Below are positions 1 to 6,635 of a stretch of DNA of 21,129 bases, piece by piece. The stretch is from an uncultured Blautia sp. (GTDB lineage Bacteria > Bacillota > Clostridia > Lachnospirales > Lachnospiraceae). A program made the position numbers and the translations under genes. The stretch spans positions 1-21,129 of the forward strand of contig USDN01000049.1 of assembly GCA_900553515.1 (NCBI GenBank), written 5' to 3'. The notes below the pieces were generated by a model. That model made no database searches and had not been told where the DNA came from. It was given only the letters and a program-made list of their open reading frames with translations. Numbering within the stretch: the stretch's first letter is position 1; the number at the start of each line of letters is the position of its first letter.

Positions 1-177
1 TCGGCTGAACGTTCAAATAAACGTGAGAAAATAGACTTTCAATTAGAAAGCGGCAGACACCGATCAACTAAGATGTGGTACTGCCGCCTATATCACATCC
101 TCATGCTACAGCATTTGGATGCCTGGGATTTGCCCTTTGAATCCACCCTGAGAAAGTTGATTTTAAATGTGGCATAA
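1..177 (+). CDS. 3' end of a transposase-like protein (left-truncated by the window)
   Basis: A reading frame enters from the left edge and ends with TAA at 175-177, giving 58 residues. It contains the stretches AERSNKREKIDFQLESGRHR and MWYCRLYHILMLQHLDAW. The ER-N-R-K-D pattern followed by a helix ending in QH-DAW resembles the C-terminal end of DDE-type IS transposases; this is recalled family flavour, not a search result. The base composition is clearly richer in G+C than the next 800 bases, and the frame has ordinary codon use, which argues that it is or was coding. It might instead be the tail of another DNA-associated protein. No terminal inverted repeat could be assigned, so an insertion sequence is not claimed. 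Moderate-to-low confidence in function, fair confidence that it is a real coding end. Confidence 0.42.
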   Translation, partial: SAERSNKREKIDFQLESGRHRSTKMWYCRLYHILMLQHLDAWDLPFESTLRKLILNVA

Positions 178-380
178 TCCTTTGATTATTATACACTATT
201 TTTCAGGCATAGCGACAGTTATGTCTATTTTCTGTGTTCTTTTTTCTGTTCCGAATCATATTTACTTTTCAAAGTACACATCTCGGCAGCTGCCGATAAT
301 AATCACTCAAGATTCCGAGAGATCATGGTTTAATATCAGAGTTGAATTTATTATAGCACTTTTAAATATATTGTTCCACA

Positions 381-402
381 TAATGTTTCACGTGAAACAT
401 TA
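381..402. promoter_or_regulatory. parS: parS site 1 (ParB/Spo0J binding site)
   Basis: The 16-bp core TGTTTCACGTGAAACA at 384-399 is an exact match to the bacterial chromosomal parS consensus. It sits in a 22-bp perfect palindrome (TA added on the left, TA on the right, outside ATG...CAT). Just upstream, TGTTCCACA at 372-380 resembles a parS half-site with one mismatch. ParB is known to load at such sites and spread as a CTP-dependent sliding clamp, nucleating origin segregation and SMC loading. ParB occupancy is inferred. Confidence 0.93.
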
Positions 403-929
403 AATTTTAGGAAATTAATATAAGATTTATTAGTAAAATTTTATAAATGTGAGTTAAAAATGAATGAATACACCTTTTTCTCATATCATAATTTTAAAGT
501 ATCGTAAAAATCATTCTATAATTTATGAAGAAAAACCAAATAAAAACTATGATATATAGTTTTTAGCAAATTTCCATATAACAGTAGTTTGCAAAAAAAT
601 AAAATTATAAAATAGTTTTTAATATCAGCTTCTTATTCCATATGCAAACCGCAAATATGAGACATATCAACAAATCATATCTATTAATGACCACGCCGTC
701 AACAAAAAATATCAGCCACGAAATTCTGCTATTGATACATTTATATTCAAAATACATTTGTTTTTCGTACGAGACTTATCATATAAATAACAATATATTA
801 ATATACATAATAACCGTATCAAAATAATCTAAAAATAAACTATAGCAATAATAGAGTTTTTATAAAACATCAGTGAATAGTCTAATTCTTGGATAAAAAC
901 ATTTATTCTCTTATCTATTTTCCATTCAA

Positions 930-953
930 AAAATGTTTCACGTGAAACATTTT
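930..953. promoter_or_regulatory. parS: parS site 2, with a T-run on the minus strand
   Basis: The exact core TGTTTCACGTGAAACA lies at 934-949 within a 24-bp perfect palindrome flanked by AAAA/TTTT. Read on the minus strand, the hairpin ends in six T residues. It lies about 110 bases beyond the stop codon of the GNAT gene, so it could also serve as that gene's intrinsic terminator. The parS identity is seen directly; the terminator role is inferred. Confidence 0.93.
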
Positions 954-1064
954 ATTATCCTATTTCTTTAAACTTTGTGTTTTTTAATTGCAAACTTTGA
1001 AACATCAATTCCCCATCTAGCAAACATAACTATATTTCAATATTTCCAATTAAACAATGTATCA

Positions 1065-1514
1065 TTATTGATTCTTTTCCATAACATAATTTTTAAGAGG
1101 GATTTCTTTGCGTACCACCTGCTGTTCTTTCAAAACCTTATATCCTCTTTTTTCAAAAAAGGGCTTCGCCGTAATGGAAGCATGTGTCACTATCCTTCCC
1201 TGAACTTTTGATTCTAATTGATCACAAATAGCAGTAGCAATTCCTTTTCTCTGATTATTTTTGTGTACATACAATCTGTCAAGATATCCAGTTGTATCTA
1301 TATCACCAAATCCTACAATAATACCGTTTTCAACTGCAACAACAGTAAAATGTTCTTGAAAAGACCGATCCCACTTTTCTAAATCCATCTGTACTGATGC
1401 CCATGCATCTAACTGTTCTTTCGTATAATCCTTTGCATTTACGGTATGAACTGTATTATAAAACAATTCTGTCAATTCTTTGCAATCCGTCGATTCATAT
1501 TTTCTGATAAACAT
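1065..1514 (-). CDS. GNAT-family N-acetyltransferase
   Basis: A 149-residue protein that should transfer an acetyl group from acetyl-CoA to an unidentified amine, in the cytoplasm. The N-terminal strand-helix opening (MFIRKYESTDCKELTELFYN) is typical of small stand-alone GNATs. The acetyl-CoA pyrophosphate-binding motif A is at about residues 77-94, with the Q-R-K-G-I-A loop at 88-93. Motif B follows at about 112-125 (ASITAKPFFEKRGY). The length is normal for the family and the gene looks intact. The ATG start at 1514 has an AAGGAG site 7 bases upstream. It stands alone, with its own promoter at 1547-1575, between parS sites 2 and 3, and parS site 2 lies behind its stop codon. The substrate cannot be told from the sequence. 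The closest style is YafP-like GNATs, but I would not name it. Confidence 0.88.
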   Translation of the reverse strand: MFIRKYESTDCKELTELFYNTVHTVNAKDYTKEQLDAWASVQMDLEKWDRSFQEHFTVVAVENGIIVGFGDIDTTGYLDRLYVHKNNQRKGIATAICDQLESKVQGRIVTHASITAKPFFEKRGYKVLKEQQVVRKEIPLKNYVMEKNQ

Positions 1515-1546
1515 TGTAAACTCCTTCTTTTATTATGGTCATTTTA

Positions 1547-1575
1547 ATTCTATATTTATTTCATATTTTTATCAA
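1547..1575 (-). promoter_or_regulatory. Sigma-A-type promoter of the GNAT gene
   Basis: On the minus strand there is a -35 box TTGATA (1570-1575), a 17-base AT-rich spacer and a -10 box TAGAAT (1547-1552). It lies about 30-35 bases upstream of the GNAT start codon, with the ribosome binding site between. Both boxes match the housekeeping consensus at five of six positions. The position is consistent with a short leader and no obvious operator. Confidence 0.7.
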
Positions 1576-1853
1576 TAATTACGCGCCAGGGTACTAAAAT
1601 AAGACTACAACCTTTTAAACTCTTCATATAAATTTTTCCAAGACATTTAAGCAATCATATACCAAAACACCTCGCGGTATAATGTCTATGACAGTAAATA
1701 TTTTTCTTTAAAAGTATAAAAATATGATTCACATTATTAACAAAAGCTACAAACTATGATACTCTTAAATTAAATAGATAGTTAATATAAGCAGATTAAG
1801 GATATCTGCATTATCACAAAAACAAATTTTAAACTTATGGAGGTGTACAACAA

Positions 1854-2087
1854 ATGTATATTAAAGTAAATTTGAATAAATTAAATCTTTTACTTTTGTT
1901 ATTAGGGATATTCCTCTACTATAAGATTTATTGAGGATGTTATTCGTTTTTTATATTTAAGATATTAGATTTAAAACTAGAATTAATTAATGTCCTGGAT
2001 ATGATTTTTATTGCTATTTTTGTTCTTTCAGTTGTACCTTGTTCTTTTGCCATCAGATATTTGACAAGGAAATTCTTAGCAAGATAA
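1854..2087 (+). pseudogene. Broken small membrane-protein gene with an in-frame TGA
   Basis: An ATG at 1854 is preceded by a good ribosome binding site (GGAGG at 1839-1843). It opens a 26-residue frame with a hydrophobic core (LNLLLLLLGIFLYYKIY), stopped by TGA at 1932-1934. The same frame then continues without a stop for 50 codons to TAA at 2085-2087. That second part contains another hydrophobic helix and a basic end (MIFIAIFVLSVV, then AIRYLTRKFLAR). Two membrane-like segments in one frame, a good start site and a single nonsense codon suggest a small two-helix membrane protein broken by a point mutation, or the decayed remnant of a longer gene. The C-terminal pattern is reminiscent of the last helix of membrane acyltransferases, but that is weak. 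Alternatively, only the 26-residue peptide is made. In a strongly AT-rich region, chance open frames are possible. Confidence 0.35.
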
Positions 2088-2259
2088 TTATAAACATCTA
2101 TATTTTCTTTAAAGTGATGTTAAACTCAATGCCTCATTATATAACATTTAAAATTTATATCCACTATAAATCCTTATTTGCTTTATATATAACAAGGCTT
2201 AAATCCCTTCATCTGCTAATCAGCTATTATATGTATTTGAAAATATAAATAGTTAAATC

Positions 2260-2311
2260 AACACCTATGAGTAAAAATGTTTCACGTGAAACATTTTTAC
2301 TCATAGGTGTT
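2260..2311. promoter_or_regulatory. parS: parS site 3 at the centre of a 52-bp perfect palindrome
   Basis: The exact core TGTTTCACGTGAAACA (2278-2293) is extended symmetrically by 18 bases on each side without a mismatch. The left arm begins AACACCTATGAGTAAAAA and the right arm mirrors it. The first mismatch is at 2259/2312. On the plus strand the right arm runs into GTGTTTTC, so it also has the layout of an intrinsic terminator. The other three parS palindromes are only 22-26 bp. Such long symmetry is not needed for ParB binding and suggests a second role as hairpin, cruciform or terminator. Confidence 0.95.
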
Positions 2312-2570
2312 TTCAGGATCAACTTAAATATAATTTATAATTTAAAACATACAAAAATAATAAACCCAAAAGAGCTTTTACAGCATTCAATATATCGACA
2401 ATTATCATAGTCGCTTAAAAGATTACTTGTTCAATTTTAATGGTATTGCAACCAAATATCTTAATAACTATTTGATTTAAAATAACCTGTTCATCCACTC
2501 AAAAATACAGATTTCAAAAAAATATATCTAACATTTCCATTAGCTACACCAAAAGCAATACTATTTAAAA

Positions 2571-2589
2571 TGTTTCAACGTGTCCAGCA
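2571..2589. other. Degenerate parS-like sequence
   Basis: TGTTTCAACGTGTCCAGCA keeps an intact left half-site (TGTTTCA) and the central CGTG. It has one inserted A and a changed right half (TCCAGCA where AAACA is expected), and the outer flanks AA/TT are partly symmetric. It looks like a decayed fifth parS. ParB binding would be weak at best. Confidence 0.3.
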
Positions 2590-2793
2590 TTATCTTTTAT
2601 TTACTGGATAAAGCTTATATTGACAATTCTTATTCTTTTAGTTTATGGCTTGTACATTCTCCCCAAAAAAAGATTAACAATGTTGAAAATTCCTGTTTTA
2701 AGGAAGGATAGCTCCCCTCATTTTTTCAATATCTAAAGATTAACTATATTTCCATACATAGGCTTACAGAATATAATACTTTTATAAAAAGCA

Positions 2794-2819
2794 AGAAATG
2801 TTTCACGTGAAACATTTCT
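2794..2819. promoter_or_regulatory. parS: parS site 4, abutting the merR-like stop codon
   Basis: The exact core TGTTTCACGTGAAACA at 2799-2814 lies in a 26-bp perfect palindrome. The last base of the palindrome is also part of the TGA stop codon (2819-2821) of the minus-strand regulator gene. Read on that strand, the hairpin starts immediately after the stop and is followed by a T-rich tract (TGCTTTTTAT). It is therefore a plausible intrinsic terminator for the two-gene unit as well as a ParB site. Confidence 0.93.
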
Positions 2820-3082
2820 CACTTTTCCTGTCTCAAAATCCCTTTAATCTCCGGAATAGCTTTCCCTTCTTCCCTCAAACTTTTTATAAAACGAATTCGT
2901 TCCAGACTTTCCTCCCGTTTATATCTCCGAATCAGATTATGCTCTGGCTGCACATAGGGAATCATTCCTTCCTCTGTATAGAATTTCAATGTACTGTATC
3001 TCATCTCTGTAAGCCTTACCAATTCTCCAATAGTCACATATTCTGCCTGTTGGATTACTTCTAAACTTCTCTGTCTCGACAC
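2819..3082 (-). CDS. Minimal MerR-family DNA-binding regulator
   Basis: An 87-residue protein made almost entirely of a MerR-type winged helix-turn-helix. The HTH is at about residues 16-45 (YVTIGELVRLTEMRYSTLKF...EEGMIP) and the wing contains NLIRRYKREE. The helix LERIRFIKSLREEGKAIPEI matches the usual MerR pattern before the dimerisation coil. There is no effector-binding domain and almost no coiled coil, so it is at the short end of the family. It may bind DNA through a partner or a short dimer contact. The start is GTG at 3082, with AAGGAG seven bases upstream. That site overlaps the TAA of the preceding gene, implying translational coupling. It is probably a regulator of its own two-gene unit. 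parS site 4 touches its stop codon. Confidence 0.82.
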   Translation of the reverse strand: MSRQRSLEVIQQAEYVTIGELVRLTEMRYSTLKFYTEEGMIPYVQPEHNLIRRYKREESLERIRFIKSLREEGKAIPEIKGILRQEK

Positions 3083-3093
3083 ATCTTTACTCC

Positions 3094-3759
3094 TTAATTT
3101 GTATTTAATACTGTCAGTGCCGTCATCATTGCAATGATATTATCAATATAATCGATCATATACTTTACTAATTTTCCTGCTTCGGAATTTACAATTTCTT
3201 TTAGCTTCTGACGTATTTCTTTTTGCTCAAAAGCTGAAAAATATGTTTTAATAATCCTGCTTCTTTCCAGCAGAACAACCAGGCATACAATATCCTCTGT
3301 AATCTTTCCGTCTTCCAGTATTTCCGCCCGTATCATATCGATCACATGGTGAACCGCTTCTCTGGAAGGCACATAAGATTTCTTTCTTCCAATTACGCCA
3401 TTCGTCTCTGTAATAGAAACAAGTCCCATGTCAGCAAGAGAATCACCCACAGCTCCCATAAAGTCTTTAAGTTTCTTATCTGAAAATGAGTAATTATACT
3501 CCTCTATGATCTTTTCTACTTTTACCGGTCTTCCCTGATCAATAAAATCATATAATGGATGCAGATAAGGTTTATTTTCAGGCAATGAATTTATTACCAT
3601 TACTTTCTTCTTTTCCAGCTGAATACAATCTGCCATCTGCAATTCCAGAAGTCCTGCCGCTACCATACAGACAAGTTTATTTGTACCAAAACCGGAAATT
3701 TTTCCTTTTTCATTCATTGCGCAAAGCATATATTCCTGTGTAATTGATAAATCCTTCAT
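3094..3759 (-). CDS. GPP34 (GOLPH3/VPS74-like) family protein
   Basis: A 221-residue soluble, mostly helical protein. The opening (SITQEYMLCAMNEKGKISGF) and the following helix and strand (LVCMVAAGLLELQMADCIQL, then KKVMVINSLP) match the start of GPP34 proteins. A later segment (residues 154-190, EDIVCLVVLLERSRIIKTYF and on) resembles the central GPP34 helices. In eukaryotes this fold binds phosphatidylinositol-4-phosphate and glycosyltransferases at the Golgi. Bacterial members have no settled function and may attach to membranes. No signal peptide or membrane span is seen. The ATG start at 3759 has an AAGGAAGG site. The regulator gene follows after 11 bases, so the two form one transcript. 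An inverted repeat sits about 45 bases upstream. The family call comes from motif memory and could be wrong. Confidence 0.62.
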   Translation of the reverse strand: MKDLSITQEYMLCAMNEKGKISGFGTNKLVCMVAAGLLELQMADCIQLEKKKVMVINSLPENKPYLHPLYDFIDQGRPVKVEKIIEEYNYSFSDKKLKDFMGAVGDSLADMGLVSITETNGVIGRKKSYVPSREAVHHVIDMIRAEILEDGKITEDIVCLVVLLERSRIIKTYFSAFEQKEIRQKLKEIVNSEAGKLVKYMIDYIDNIIAMMTALTVLNTN

Positions 3760-3802
3760 ATGTTGTCCTTCCTTTCTGAAGTATAGTCAGCTTTTTTAAT
3801 TT

Positions 3803-3813
3803 GTTCTTTGAAC
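3803..3813. promoter_or_regulatory. Inverted repeat, possible operator of the GPP34-merR unit
   Basis: GTTC-TTT-GAAC is a short perfect inverted repeat. It sits 18 bases upstream of a TATACT -10-like box (3780-3785, minus strand), where a -35 box would be expected. MerR regulators typically bind symmetric sites between or over promoter elements, so self-regulation is possible. The repeat is short, and chance occurrence in AT-rich DNA is a real alternative. Confidence 0.25.
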
Positions 3814-4068
3814 TAATATAGTCGGTGTACAAGGAACAGCGACCGTATTTCCATACACTGACGCTGCCAAATATCAAATAACTGCTATTCCAACTTCTTC
3901 TTACATTTCCATTGCCTATTACTTGCTACTTACGATTTAAAATATCATATATTCCTAAAAAATTCAATTTAAAACCCTGTATTTATTAGAACAGAACAGA
4001 CGCACCTATTTCTCGCGGAAAGTTTTTACAAAAAAAATCTTACTCAATGTACCACTTTTATAGTGAAT

Positions 4069-4112
4069 AAAAAACACCCCTGAATGGACCAACATGCATC
4101 CATTCAAGGGCA
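4069..4112 (-). terminator. Intrinsic terminator of the sigma/ABC cassette
   Basis: On the minus strand, CCCTTGAATGGA pairs with TCCATTCAGGGG (one G-T wobble) across a short loop. The stem is followed by six T residues (4069-4074 on the plus strand as A). It begins a few bases after the permease stop codon at 4116. This is a textbook Rho-independent terminator ending the 7090-to-4116 transcript. Confidence 0.88.
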
Positions 4113-4115
4113 TTC

Positions 4116-5234
4116 TCATTTTGTTATCTGGTATCTTTTATATCCTCTCCATCCACCTGCTGCCAACAGAAATGCCAAAATCACATAAACAATCGGAAGA
4201 ACCTGCATCTGTGTAAAGTACCTTCCAAACAACGAAACCAGGCGGCAGTCAAGAAGATTCCAGACTGCAAGGATATTGGAAGGGAAGCAGTTCCACAGCT
4301 GAACAGCCATTCGGTATTGATCCGGGATGCTGATTACCAGAGAAAGGAGCAAAATCCCTGTCATAATCGCCATCGTTCCCATACCTGACTTCATTTTTTC
4401 TGCGCAGAACATGGCAAAGGCTGATTCCAGAACAGCGGCAAAAATAAGCAGTATAATCTGGCTTCCAATTACCTGACCGATGGTAAGAGGATAGGAACAG
4501 GCTGCGTAGATCAGCTGTATCCTTACATCCAGCCCGTGAAATCCATAAAGTATTAAAATCGGTATTACCGAACTCAGAATAAGACACAGGGTTCCTCCTG
4601 TTCCAACCGTCAGTCCTGCTGTTATTTTCGCCCCGTACAGCCTGCCTTTTCCATATTTACAACAAAGATTCAGCTGATCCATTTTTCGGAAATGTTCGTC
4701 TGCAAATATAGATGGTACGGCAACTGCCACAAAAATCACCTGCATCATGGCCATTGTATAAAAAACTGCGATCAGTTTTCTTTCTCCGGCTGTATATCCA
4801 TAAGTAAAAGGCTTTTCTATCCCTGCCTCCTTCTGCTTCCAGTAAGCCTTCTCTCCTTTTGTCAGACGTGCATCTTCCATATTATTTTGCAAAAGTTCCT
4901 GCCTCTGCTGATACAGTTTCTCTTCTGTAACTTCACAGATATAGTCAGAGGGAAACAGACCGTTCAAAAAATACCAAAGTCCCTGCGCATATTCTTTATC
5001 CCTGTATTTTTCAAGCAGCCTGTCATTCACCTTTTCTCCAACAATTTCCATTTCCTTTTGTTTATTTTCGCGGATATACTGGACGATTCCAGGTTCCTCC
5101 GGATCAAATCCAACATCACTGACAAACACGATAACTGCAGAAAGTATCATCATAATCCCAAGAGTTACCCATATGATCTTCCGGCGAAACAGCTTCAGGT
5201 ATTCATATTTCAATATATTTCCAAATTCACACAT
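4116..5234 (-). CDS. ABC-2-type transporter permease
   Basis: A 372-residue integral membrane protein, the membrane half of an ABC exporter, working with the ATPase encoded just upstream. The N terminus (ILKYEYLKLFRRKIIWVTLG) is the classic amphipathic entry of ABC-2 permeases. Predicted helices are at about 19-38, 153-176, 203-231, 253-278, 287-303 and 345-360. A long hydrophilic, charged loop (about 40-150) lies between helices 1 and 2, probably outside the membrane. I chose the ATG at 5234 rather than the earlier in-frame ATG at 5309. A strong GGGAGGGAG site precedes 5234, and the longer start would run 83 bases into the ATPase gene. The two genes overlap by 8 bases, indicating tight coupling. 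The substrate is unknown; peptide, lipid or antibiotic export are all possible. Confidence 0.85.
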   Translation of the reverse strand: MCEFGNILKYEYLKLFRRKIIWVTLGIMMILSAVIVFVSDVGFDPEEPGIVQYIRENKQKEMEIVGEKVNDRLLEKYRDKEYAQGLWYFLNGLFPSDYICEVTEEKLYQQRQELLQNNMEDARLTKGEKAYWKQKEAGIEKPFTYGYTAGERKLIAVFYTMAMMQVIFVAVAVPSIFADEHFRKMDQLNLCCKYGKGRLYGAKITAGLTVGTGGTLCLILSSVIPILILYGFHGLDVRIQLIYAACSYPLTIGQVIGSQIILLIFAAVLESAFAMFCAEKMKSGMGTMAIMTGILLLSLVISIPDQYRMAVQLWNCFPSNILAVWNLLDCRLVSLFGRYFTQMQVLPIVYVILAFLLAAGGWRGYKRYQITK

Positions 5235-5934
5235 AAGCTTCTCCCTCCCCAAATTTTTCCAGATAAAAGCTTTCCAGATTTTCTCCAGTTTCTTCCCGGG
5301 AGCCTTCAAAAATCATCTGCCCTTCCTTCATAATCAGGATTTTATCTGCAATATGCTCTACATCTGATACAATATGGGTAGAAAGAAGGACAATATTATT
5401 TTTTCCCTCACTGGCAATCATATCCCGGAACCGTACTCTTTCCTTTGGATCAAGCCCGGCAGTAGGCTCGTCCAGAATCAGGACTTTTGGGCTGTTCAAA
5501 AGCGCCTGGGCGATTCCCAGTCTGCGTATCATTCCTCCGGAATACGTTTTGATCTTCTTTTTTTCCATTCCGGTCAGCCCGGTCAATTCTGTCATCTCCT
5601 TACAGCGTTTTTTTGCTTCTCTTTTTGGGATTCCTTTTAACGATGCCAGATACATAAGAAAATCCATTCCTGTAAACTCCGGATAATACCCAAAATCCTG
5701 CGGAAGATAGCCCAGCGCCTCTCTGTAGACTTCCTCCTCCACATCTCTTCCATCCAGTGTTATCGTCCCTCTGTCCGGCTTTAAAATCCCGCAGATCATA
5801 CGCATAAGCGTGGTTTTTCCTGCACCGTTGGCTCCCAGAAGTCCATATACCCCAGGTGTCAGTTTCAGAGAGATCTGATCTGCTGCTATTTTATTCTTAA
5901 ACTGTTTTGATACTCTGTCTATGATAAGCTCCAT
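5227..5934 (-). CDS. ABC transporter ATP-binding protein
   Basis: A 235-residue cytoplasmic ATPase with all motifs in order. Walker A is GANGAGKT (34-41), the Q-loop glutamine is at 79 (YLPQDFGYY), the signature is YSGGM (131-135), Walker B is VLILDEP (151-157) and the switch histidine is at 187 (LLSTHIVSDVEH). The signature loop has Y-S-G-G-M instead of L-S-G-G-Q, common in ABC-2 exporter ATPases of the CcmA/BcrA type. I use the ATG at 5934 because GGAGGAATTGGT lies directly before it. The longer frame to 6015 would only add residues read from inside the upstream gene. It overlaps the upstream membrane-protein gene by 16 bases and the permease by 8. It powers the exporter formed with the permease. 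Confidence 0.92.
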   Translation of the reverse strand: MELIIDRVSKQFKNKIAADQISLKLTPGVYGLLGANGAGKTTLMRMICGILKPDRGTITLDGRDVEEEVYREALGYLPQDFGYYPEFTGMDFLMYLASLKGIPKREAKKRCKEMTELTGLTGMEKKKIKTYSGGMIRRLGIAQALLNSPKVLILDEPTAGLDPKERVRFRDMIASEGKNNIVLLSTHIVSDVEHIADKILIMKEGQMIFEGSREETGENLESFYLEKFGEGEAYV

Positions 5935-6635
5935 ACCAATTCCTCCGACTGATGTAAAATTCTTTTTCCTTCCCTTACTGTCAGAACTGCCAGAATAACC
6001 AGAGAAAGCACCCATCCCACAGGCTCCATAAACAAATAAATATTAATCTTACTGTAAATGATTCCAGAAACGCACAGACTAATCAGAATACAAACTGTAC
6101 TGCACAAATAAATACTTTCTTTTCCATGAATTTTTCTTACTATTGCAAGATTACAAAAACAGGATAAAAGATATGGAAACAGGATCATAAGTGCTGCAGA
6201 AAGAAGTCCGTAATTTTCATTTCTCATGAGCAAAGGAAAAAGAACCGCTAAAAGCACTGCATTTTCTATTCCCAGGATTGTAAATTTTGCCATAAGAACC
6301 GCTTTCATCGAAAATTTCGATGCCATCTCCAGTTCTGCCATTCCATATCGTACCGACCGGCTTCCCTCTGCCACAAAAGAAAGAGCTAACACAGGAATCA
6401 TTGATGCCAGAACACTGGTAAACTGCTTTCCTTTGTCTGTCCCTACACAGAGCCCGCAGATAAAAACCACAGCTGATACCATCCAGTTCCATTTGCGTAT
6501 ATATCCCGCCTGGCTCCATAAAAAATCCCAGTTACTGATTCTGGGTTTTGGTAATTCTTCCAAAAATGCCTGCTTTCTTAATGGTTTCGGCGGTTGGTAC
6601 AGCTTTTTCAAATCTTTTTTCAACTTTCGCTTCAT
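5919..6635 (-). CDS. Six-helix membrane protein between sigma factor and ABC genes
   Basis: A 238-residue protein of a family I cannot name. It starts with a basic, proline-containing cytoplasmic tail of about 50 residues (MKRKLKKDLKKLYQPPKPLR). Six hydrophobic segments follow at about 51-66, 71-90, 119-138, 143-165, 176-195 and 203-220. The start at 6635 overlaps the sigma factor stop as ATGA and has a GGAGGGAG site. Its position directly after a sigma factor suggests two roles. It may be a membrane-bound regulator (anti-sigma-like) whose tail contacts the sigma factor, or it may be a second membrane subunit of the ABC exporter. It has no zinc-binding anti-sigma motif (HxxxCxxC). Both roles are inference from context. 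Confidence 0.72.
   Translation of the reverse strand: MKRKLKKDLKKLYQPPKPLRKQAFLEELPKPRISNWDFLWSQAGYIRKWNWMVSAVVFICGLCVGTDKGKQFTSVLASMIPVLALSFVAEGSRSVRYGMAELEMASKFSMKAVLMAKFTILGIENAVLLAVLFPLLMRNENYGLLSAALMILFPYLLSCFCNLAIVRKIHGKESIYLCSTVCILISLCVSGIIYSKINIYLFMEPVGWVLSLVILAVLTVREGKRILHQSEELVWSLS

Larger units (their letters stand above)
178..1064. other. AT-rich gene-free stretch carrying two parS sites
   Basis: These roughly 890 bases are very AT-rich. The short frames in them (for example 167-403 and 642-827) lack ribosome binding sites and read as low-complexity shadow frames; one even runs across a parS palindrome. Supported content is parS site 1 (381-402), parS site 2 (930-953) and a 14-bp perfect palindrome, TCGGCAGCTGCCGA, at 283-296, whose role is unknown. 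I see no RNA gene. Confidence 0.6.
2088..2793. other. AT-rich gene-free stretch around parS site 3
   Basis: About 700 bases with no convincing gene. The only frame here (2039-2248) lacks a ribosome binding site and has low-complexity content. The stretch holds the 52-bp parS palindrome (2260-2311) and a degenerate parS-like sequence near 2571. No RNA gene or repeat family was recognised in the rest. Confidence 0.6.
3760..4115. other. Intergenic region upstream of the GPP34 gene
   Basis: The stretch contains the GPP34-merR upstream region on its left. A -10-like TATACT lies at 3780-3785 (minus strand), without a convincing -35 box, and an inverted repeat lies at 3803-3813. The terminator of the ABC cassette is at its right end (4069-4112). 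Between roughly 3830 and 4060 I see no gene, RNA or repeat. Confidence 0.5.

Noticed and set aside
167..403. 78-codon plus-strand frame in the left region
   Set aside because: It has no ribosome binding site and low-complexity content, and it ends inside parS site 1; it looks like chance in AT-rich DNA. The frames at 642-827, 975-1211, 2039-2248 and 2798-3064 were left out for similar reasons, the last because it overlaps the merR-like gene on the other strand.
1792..1810. GCAGAT...ATCTGC inverted repeat before the broken membrane-protein frame
   Set aside because: A six-base stem is short for AT-rich DNA and no promoter could be placed around it.
1932..1934. TGA as a selenocysteine codon
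   Set aside because: There is no convincing stem-loop directly downstream and no selenoprotein family match; a nonsense mutation or a short peptide is simpler.
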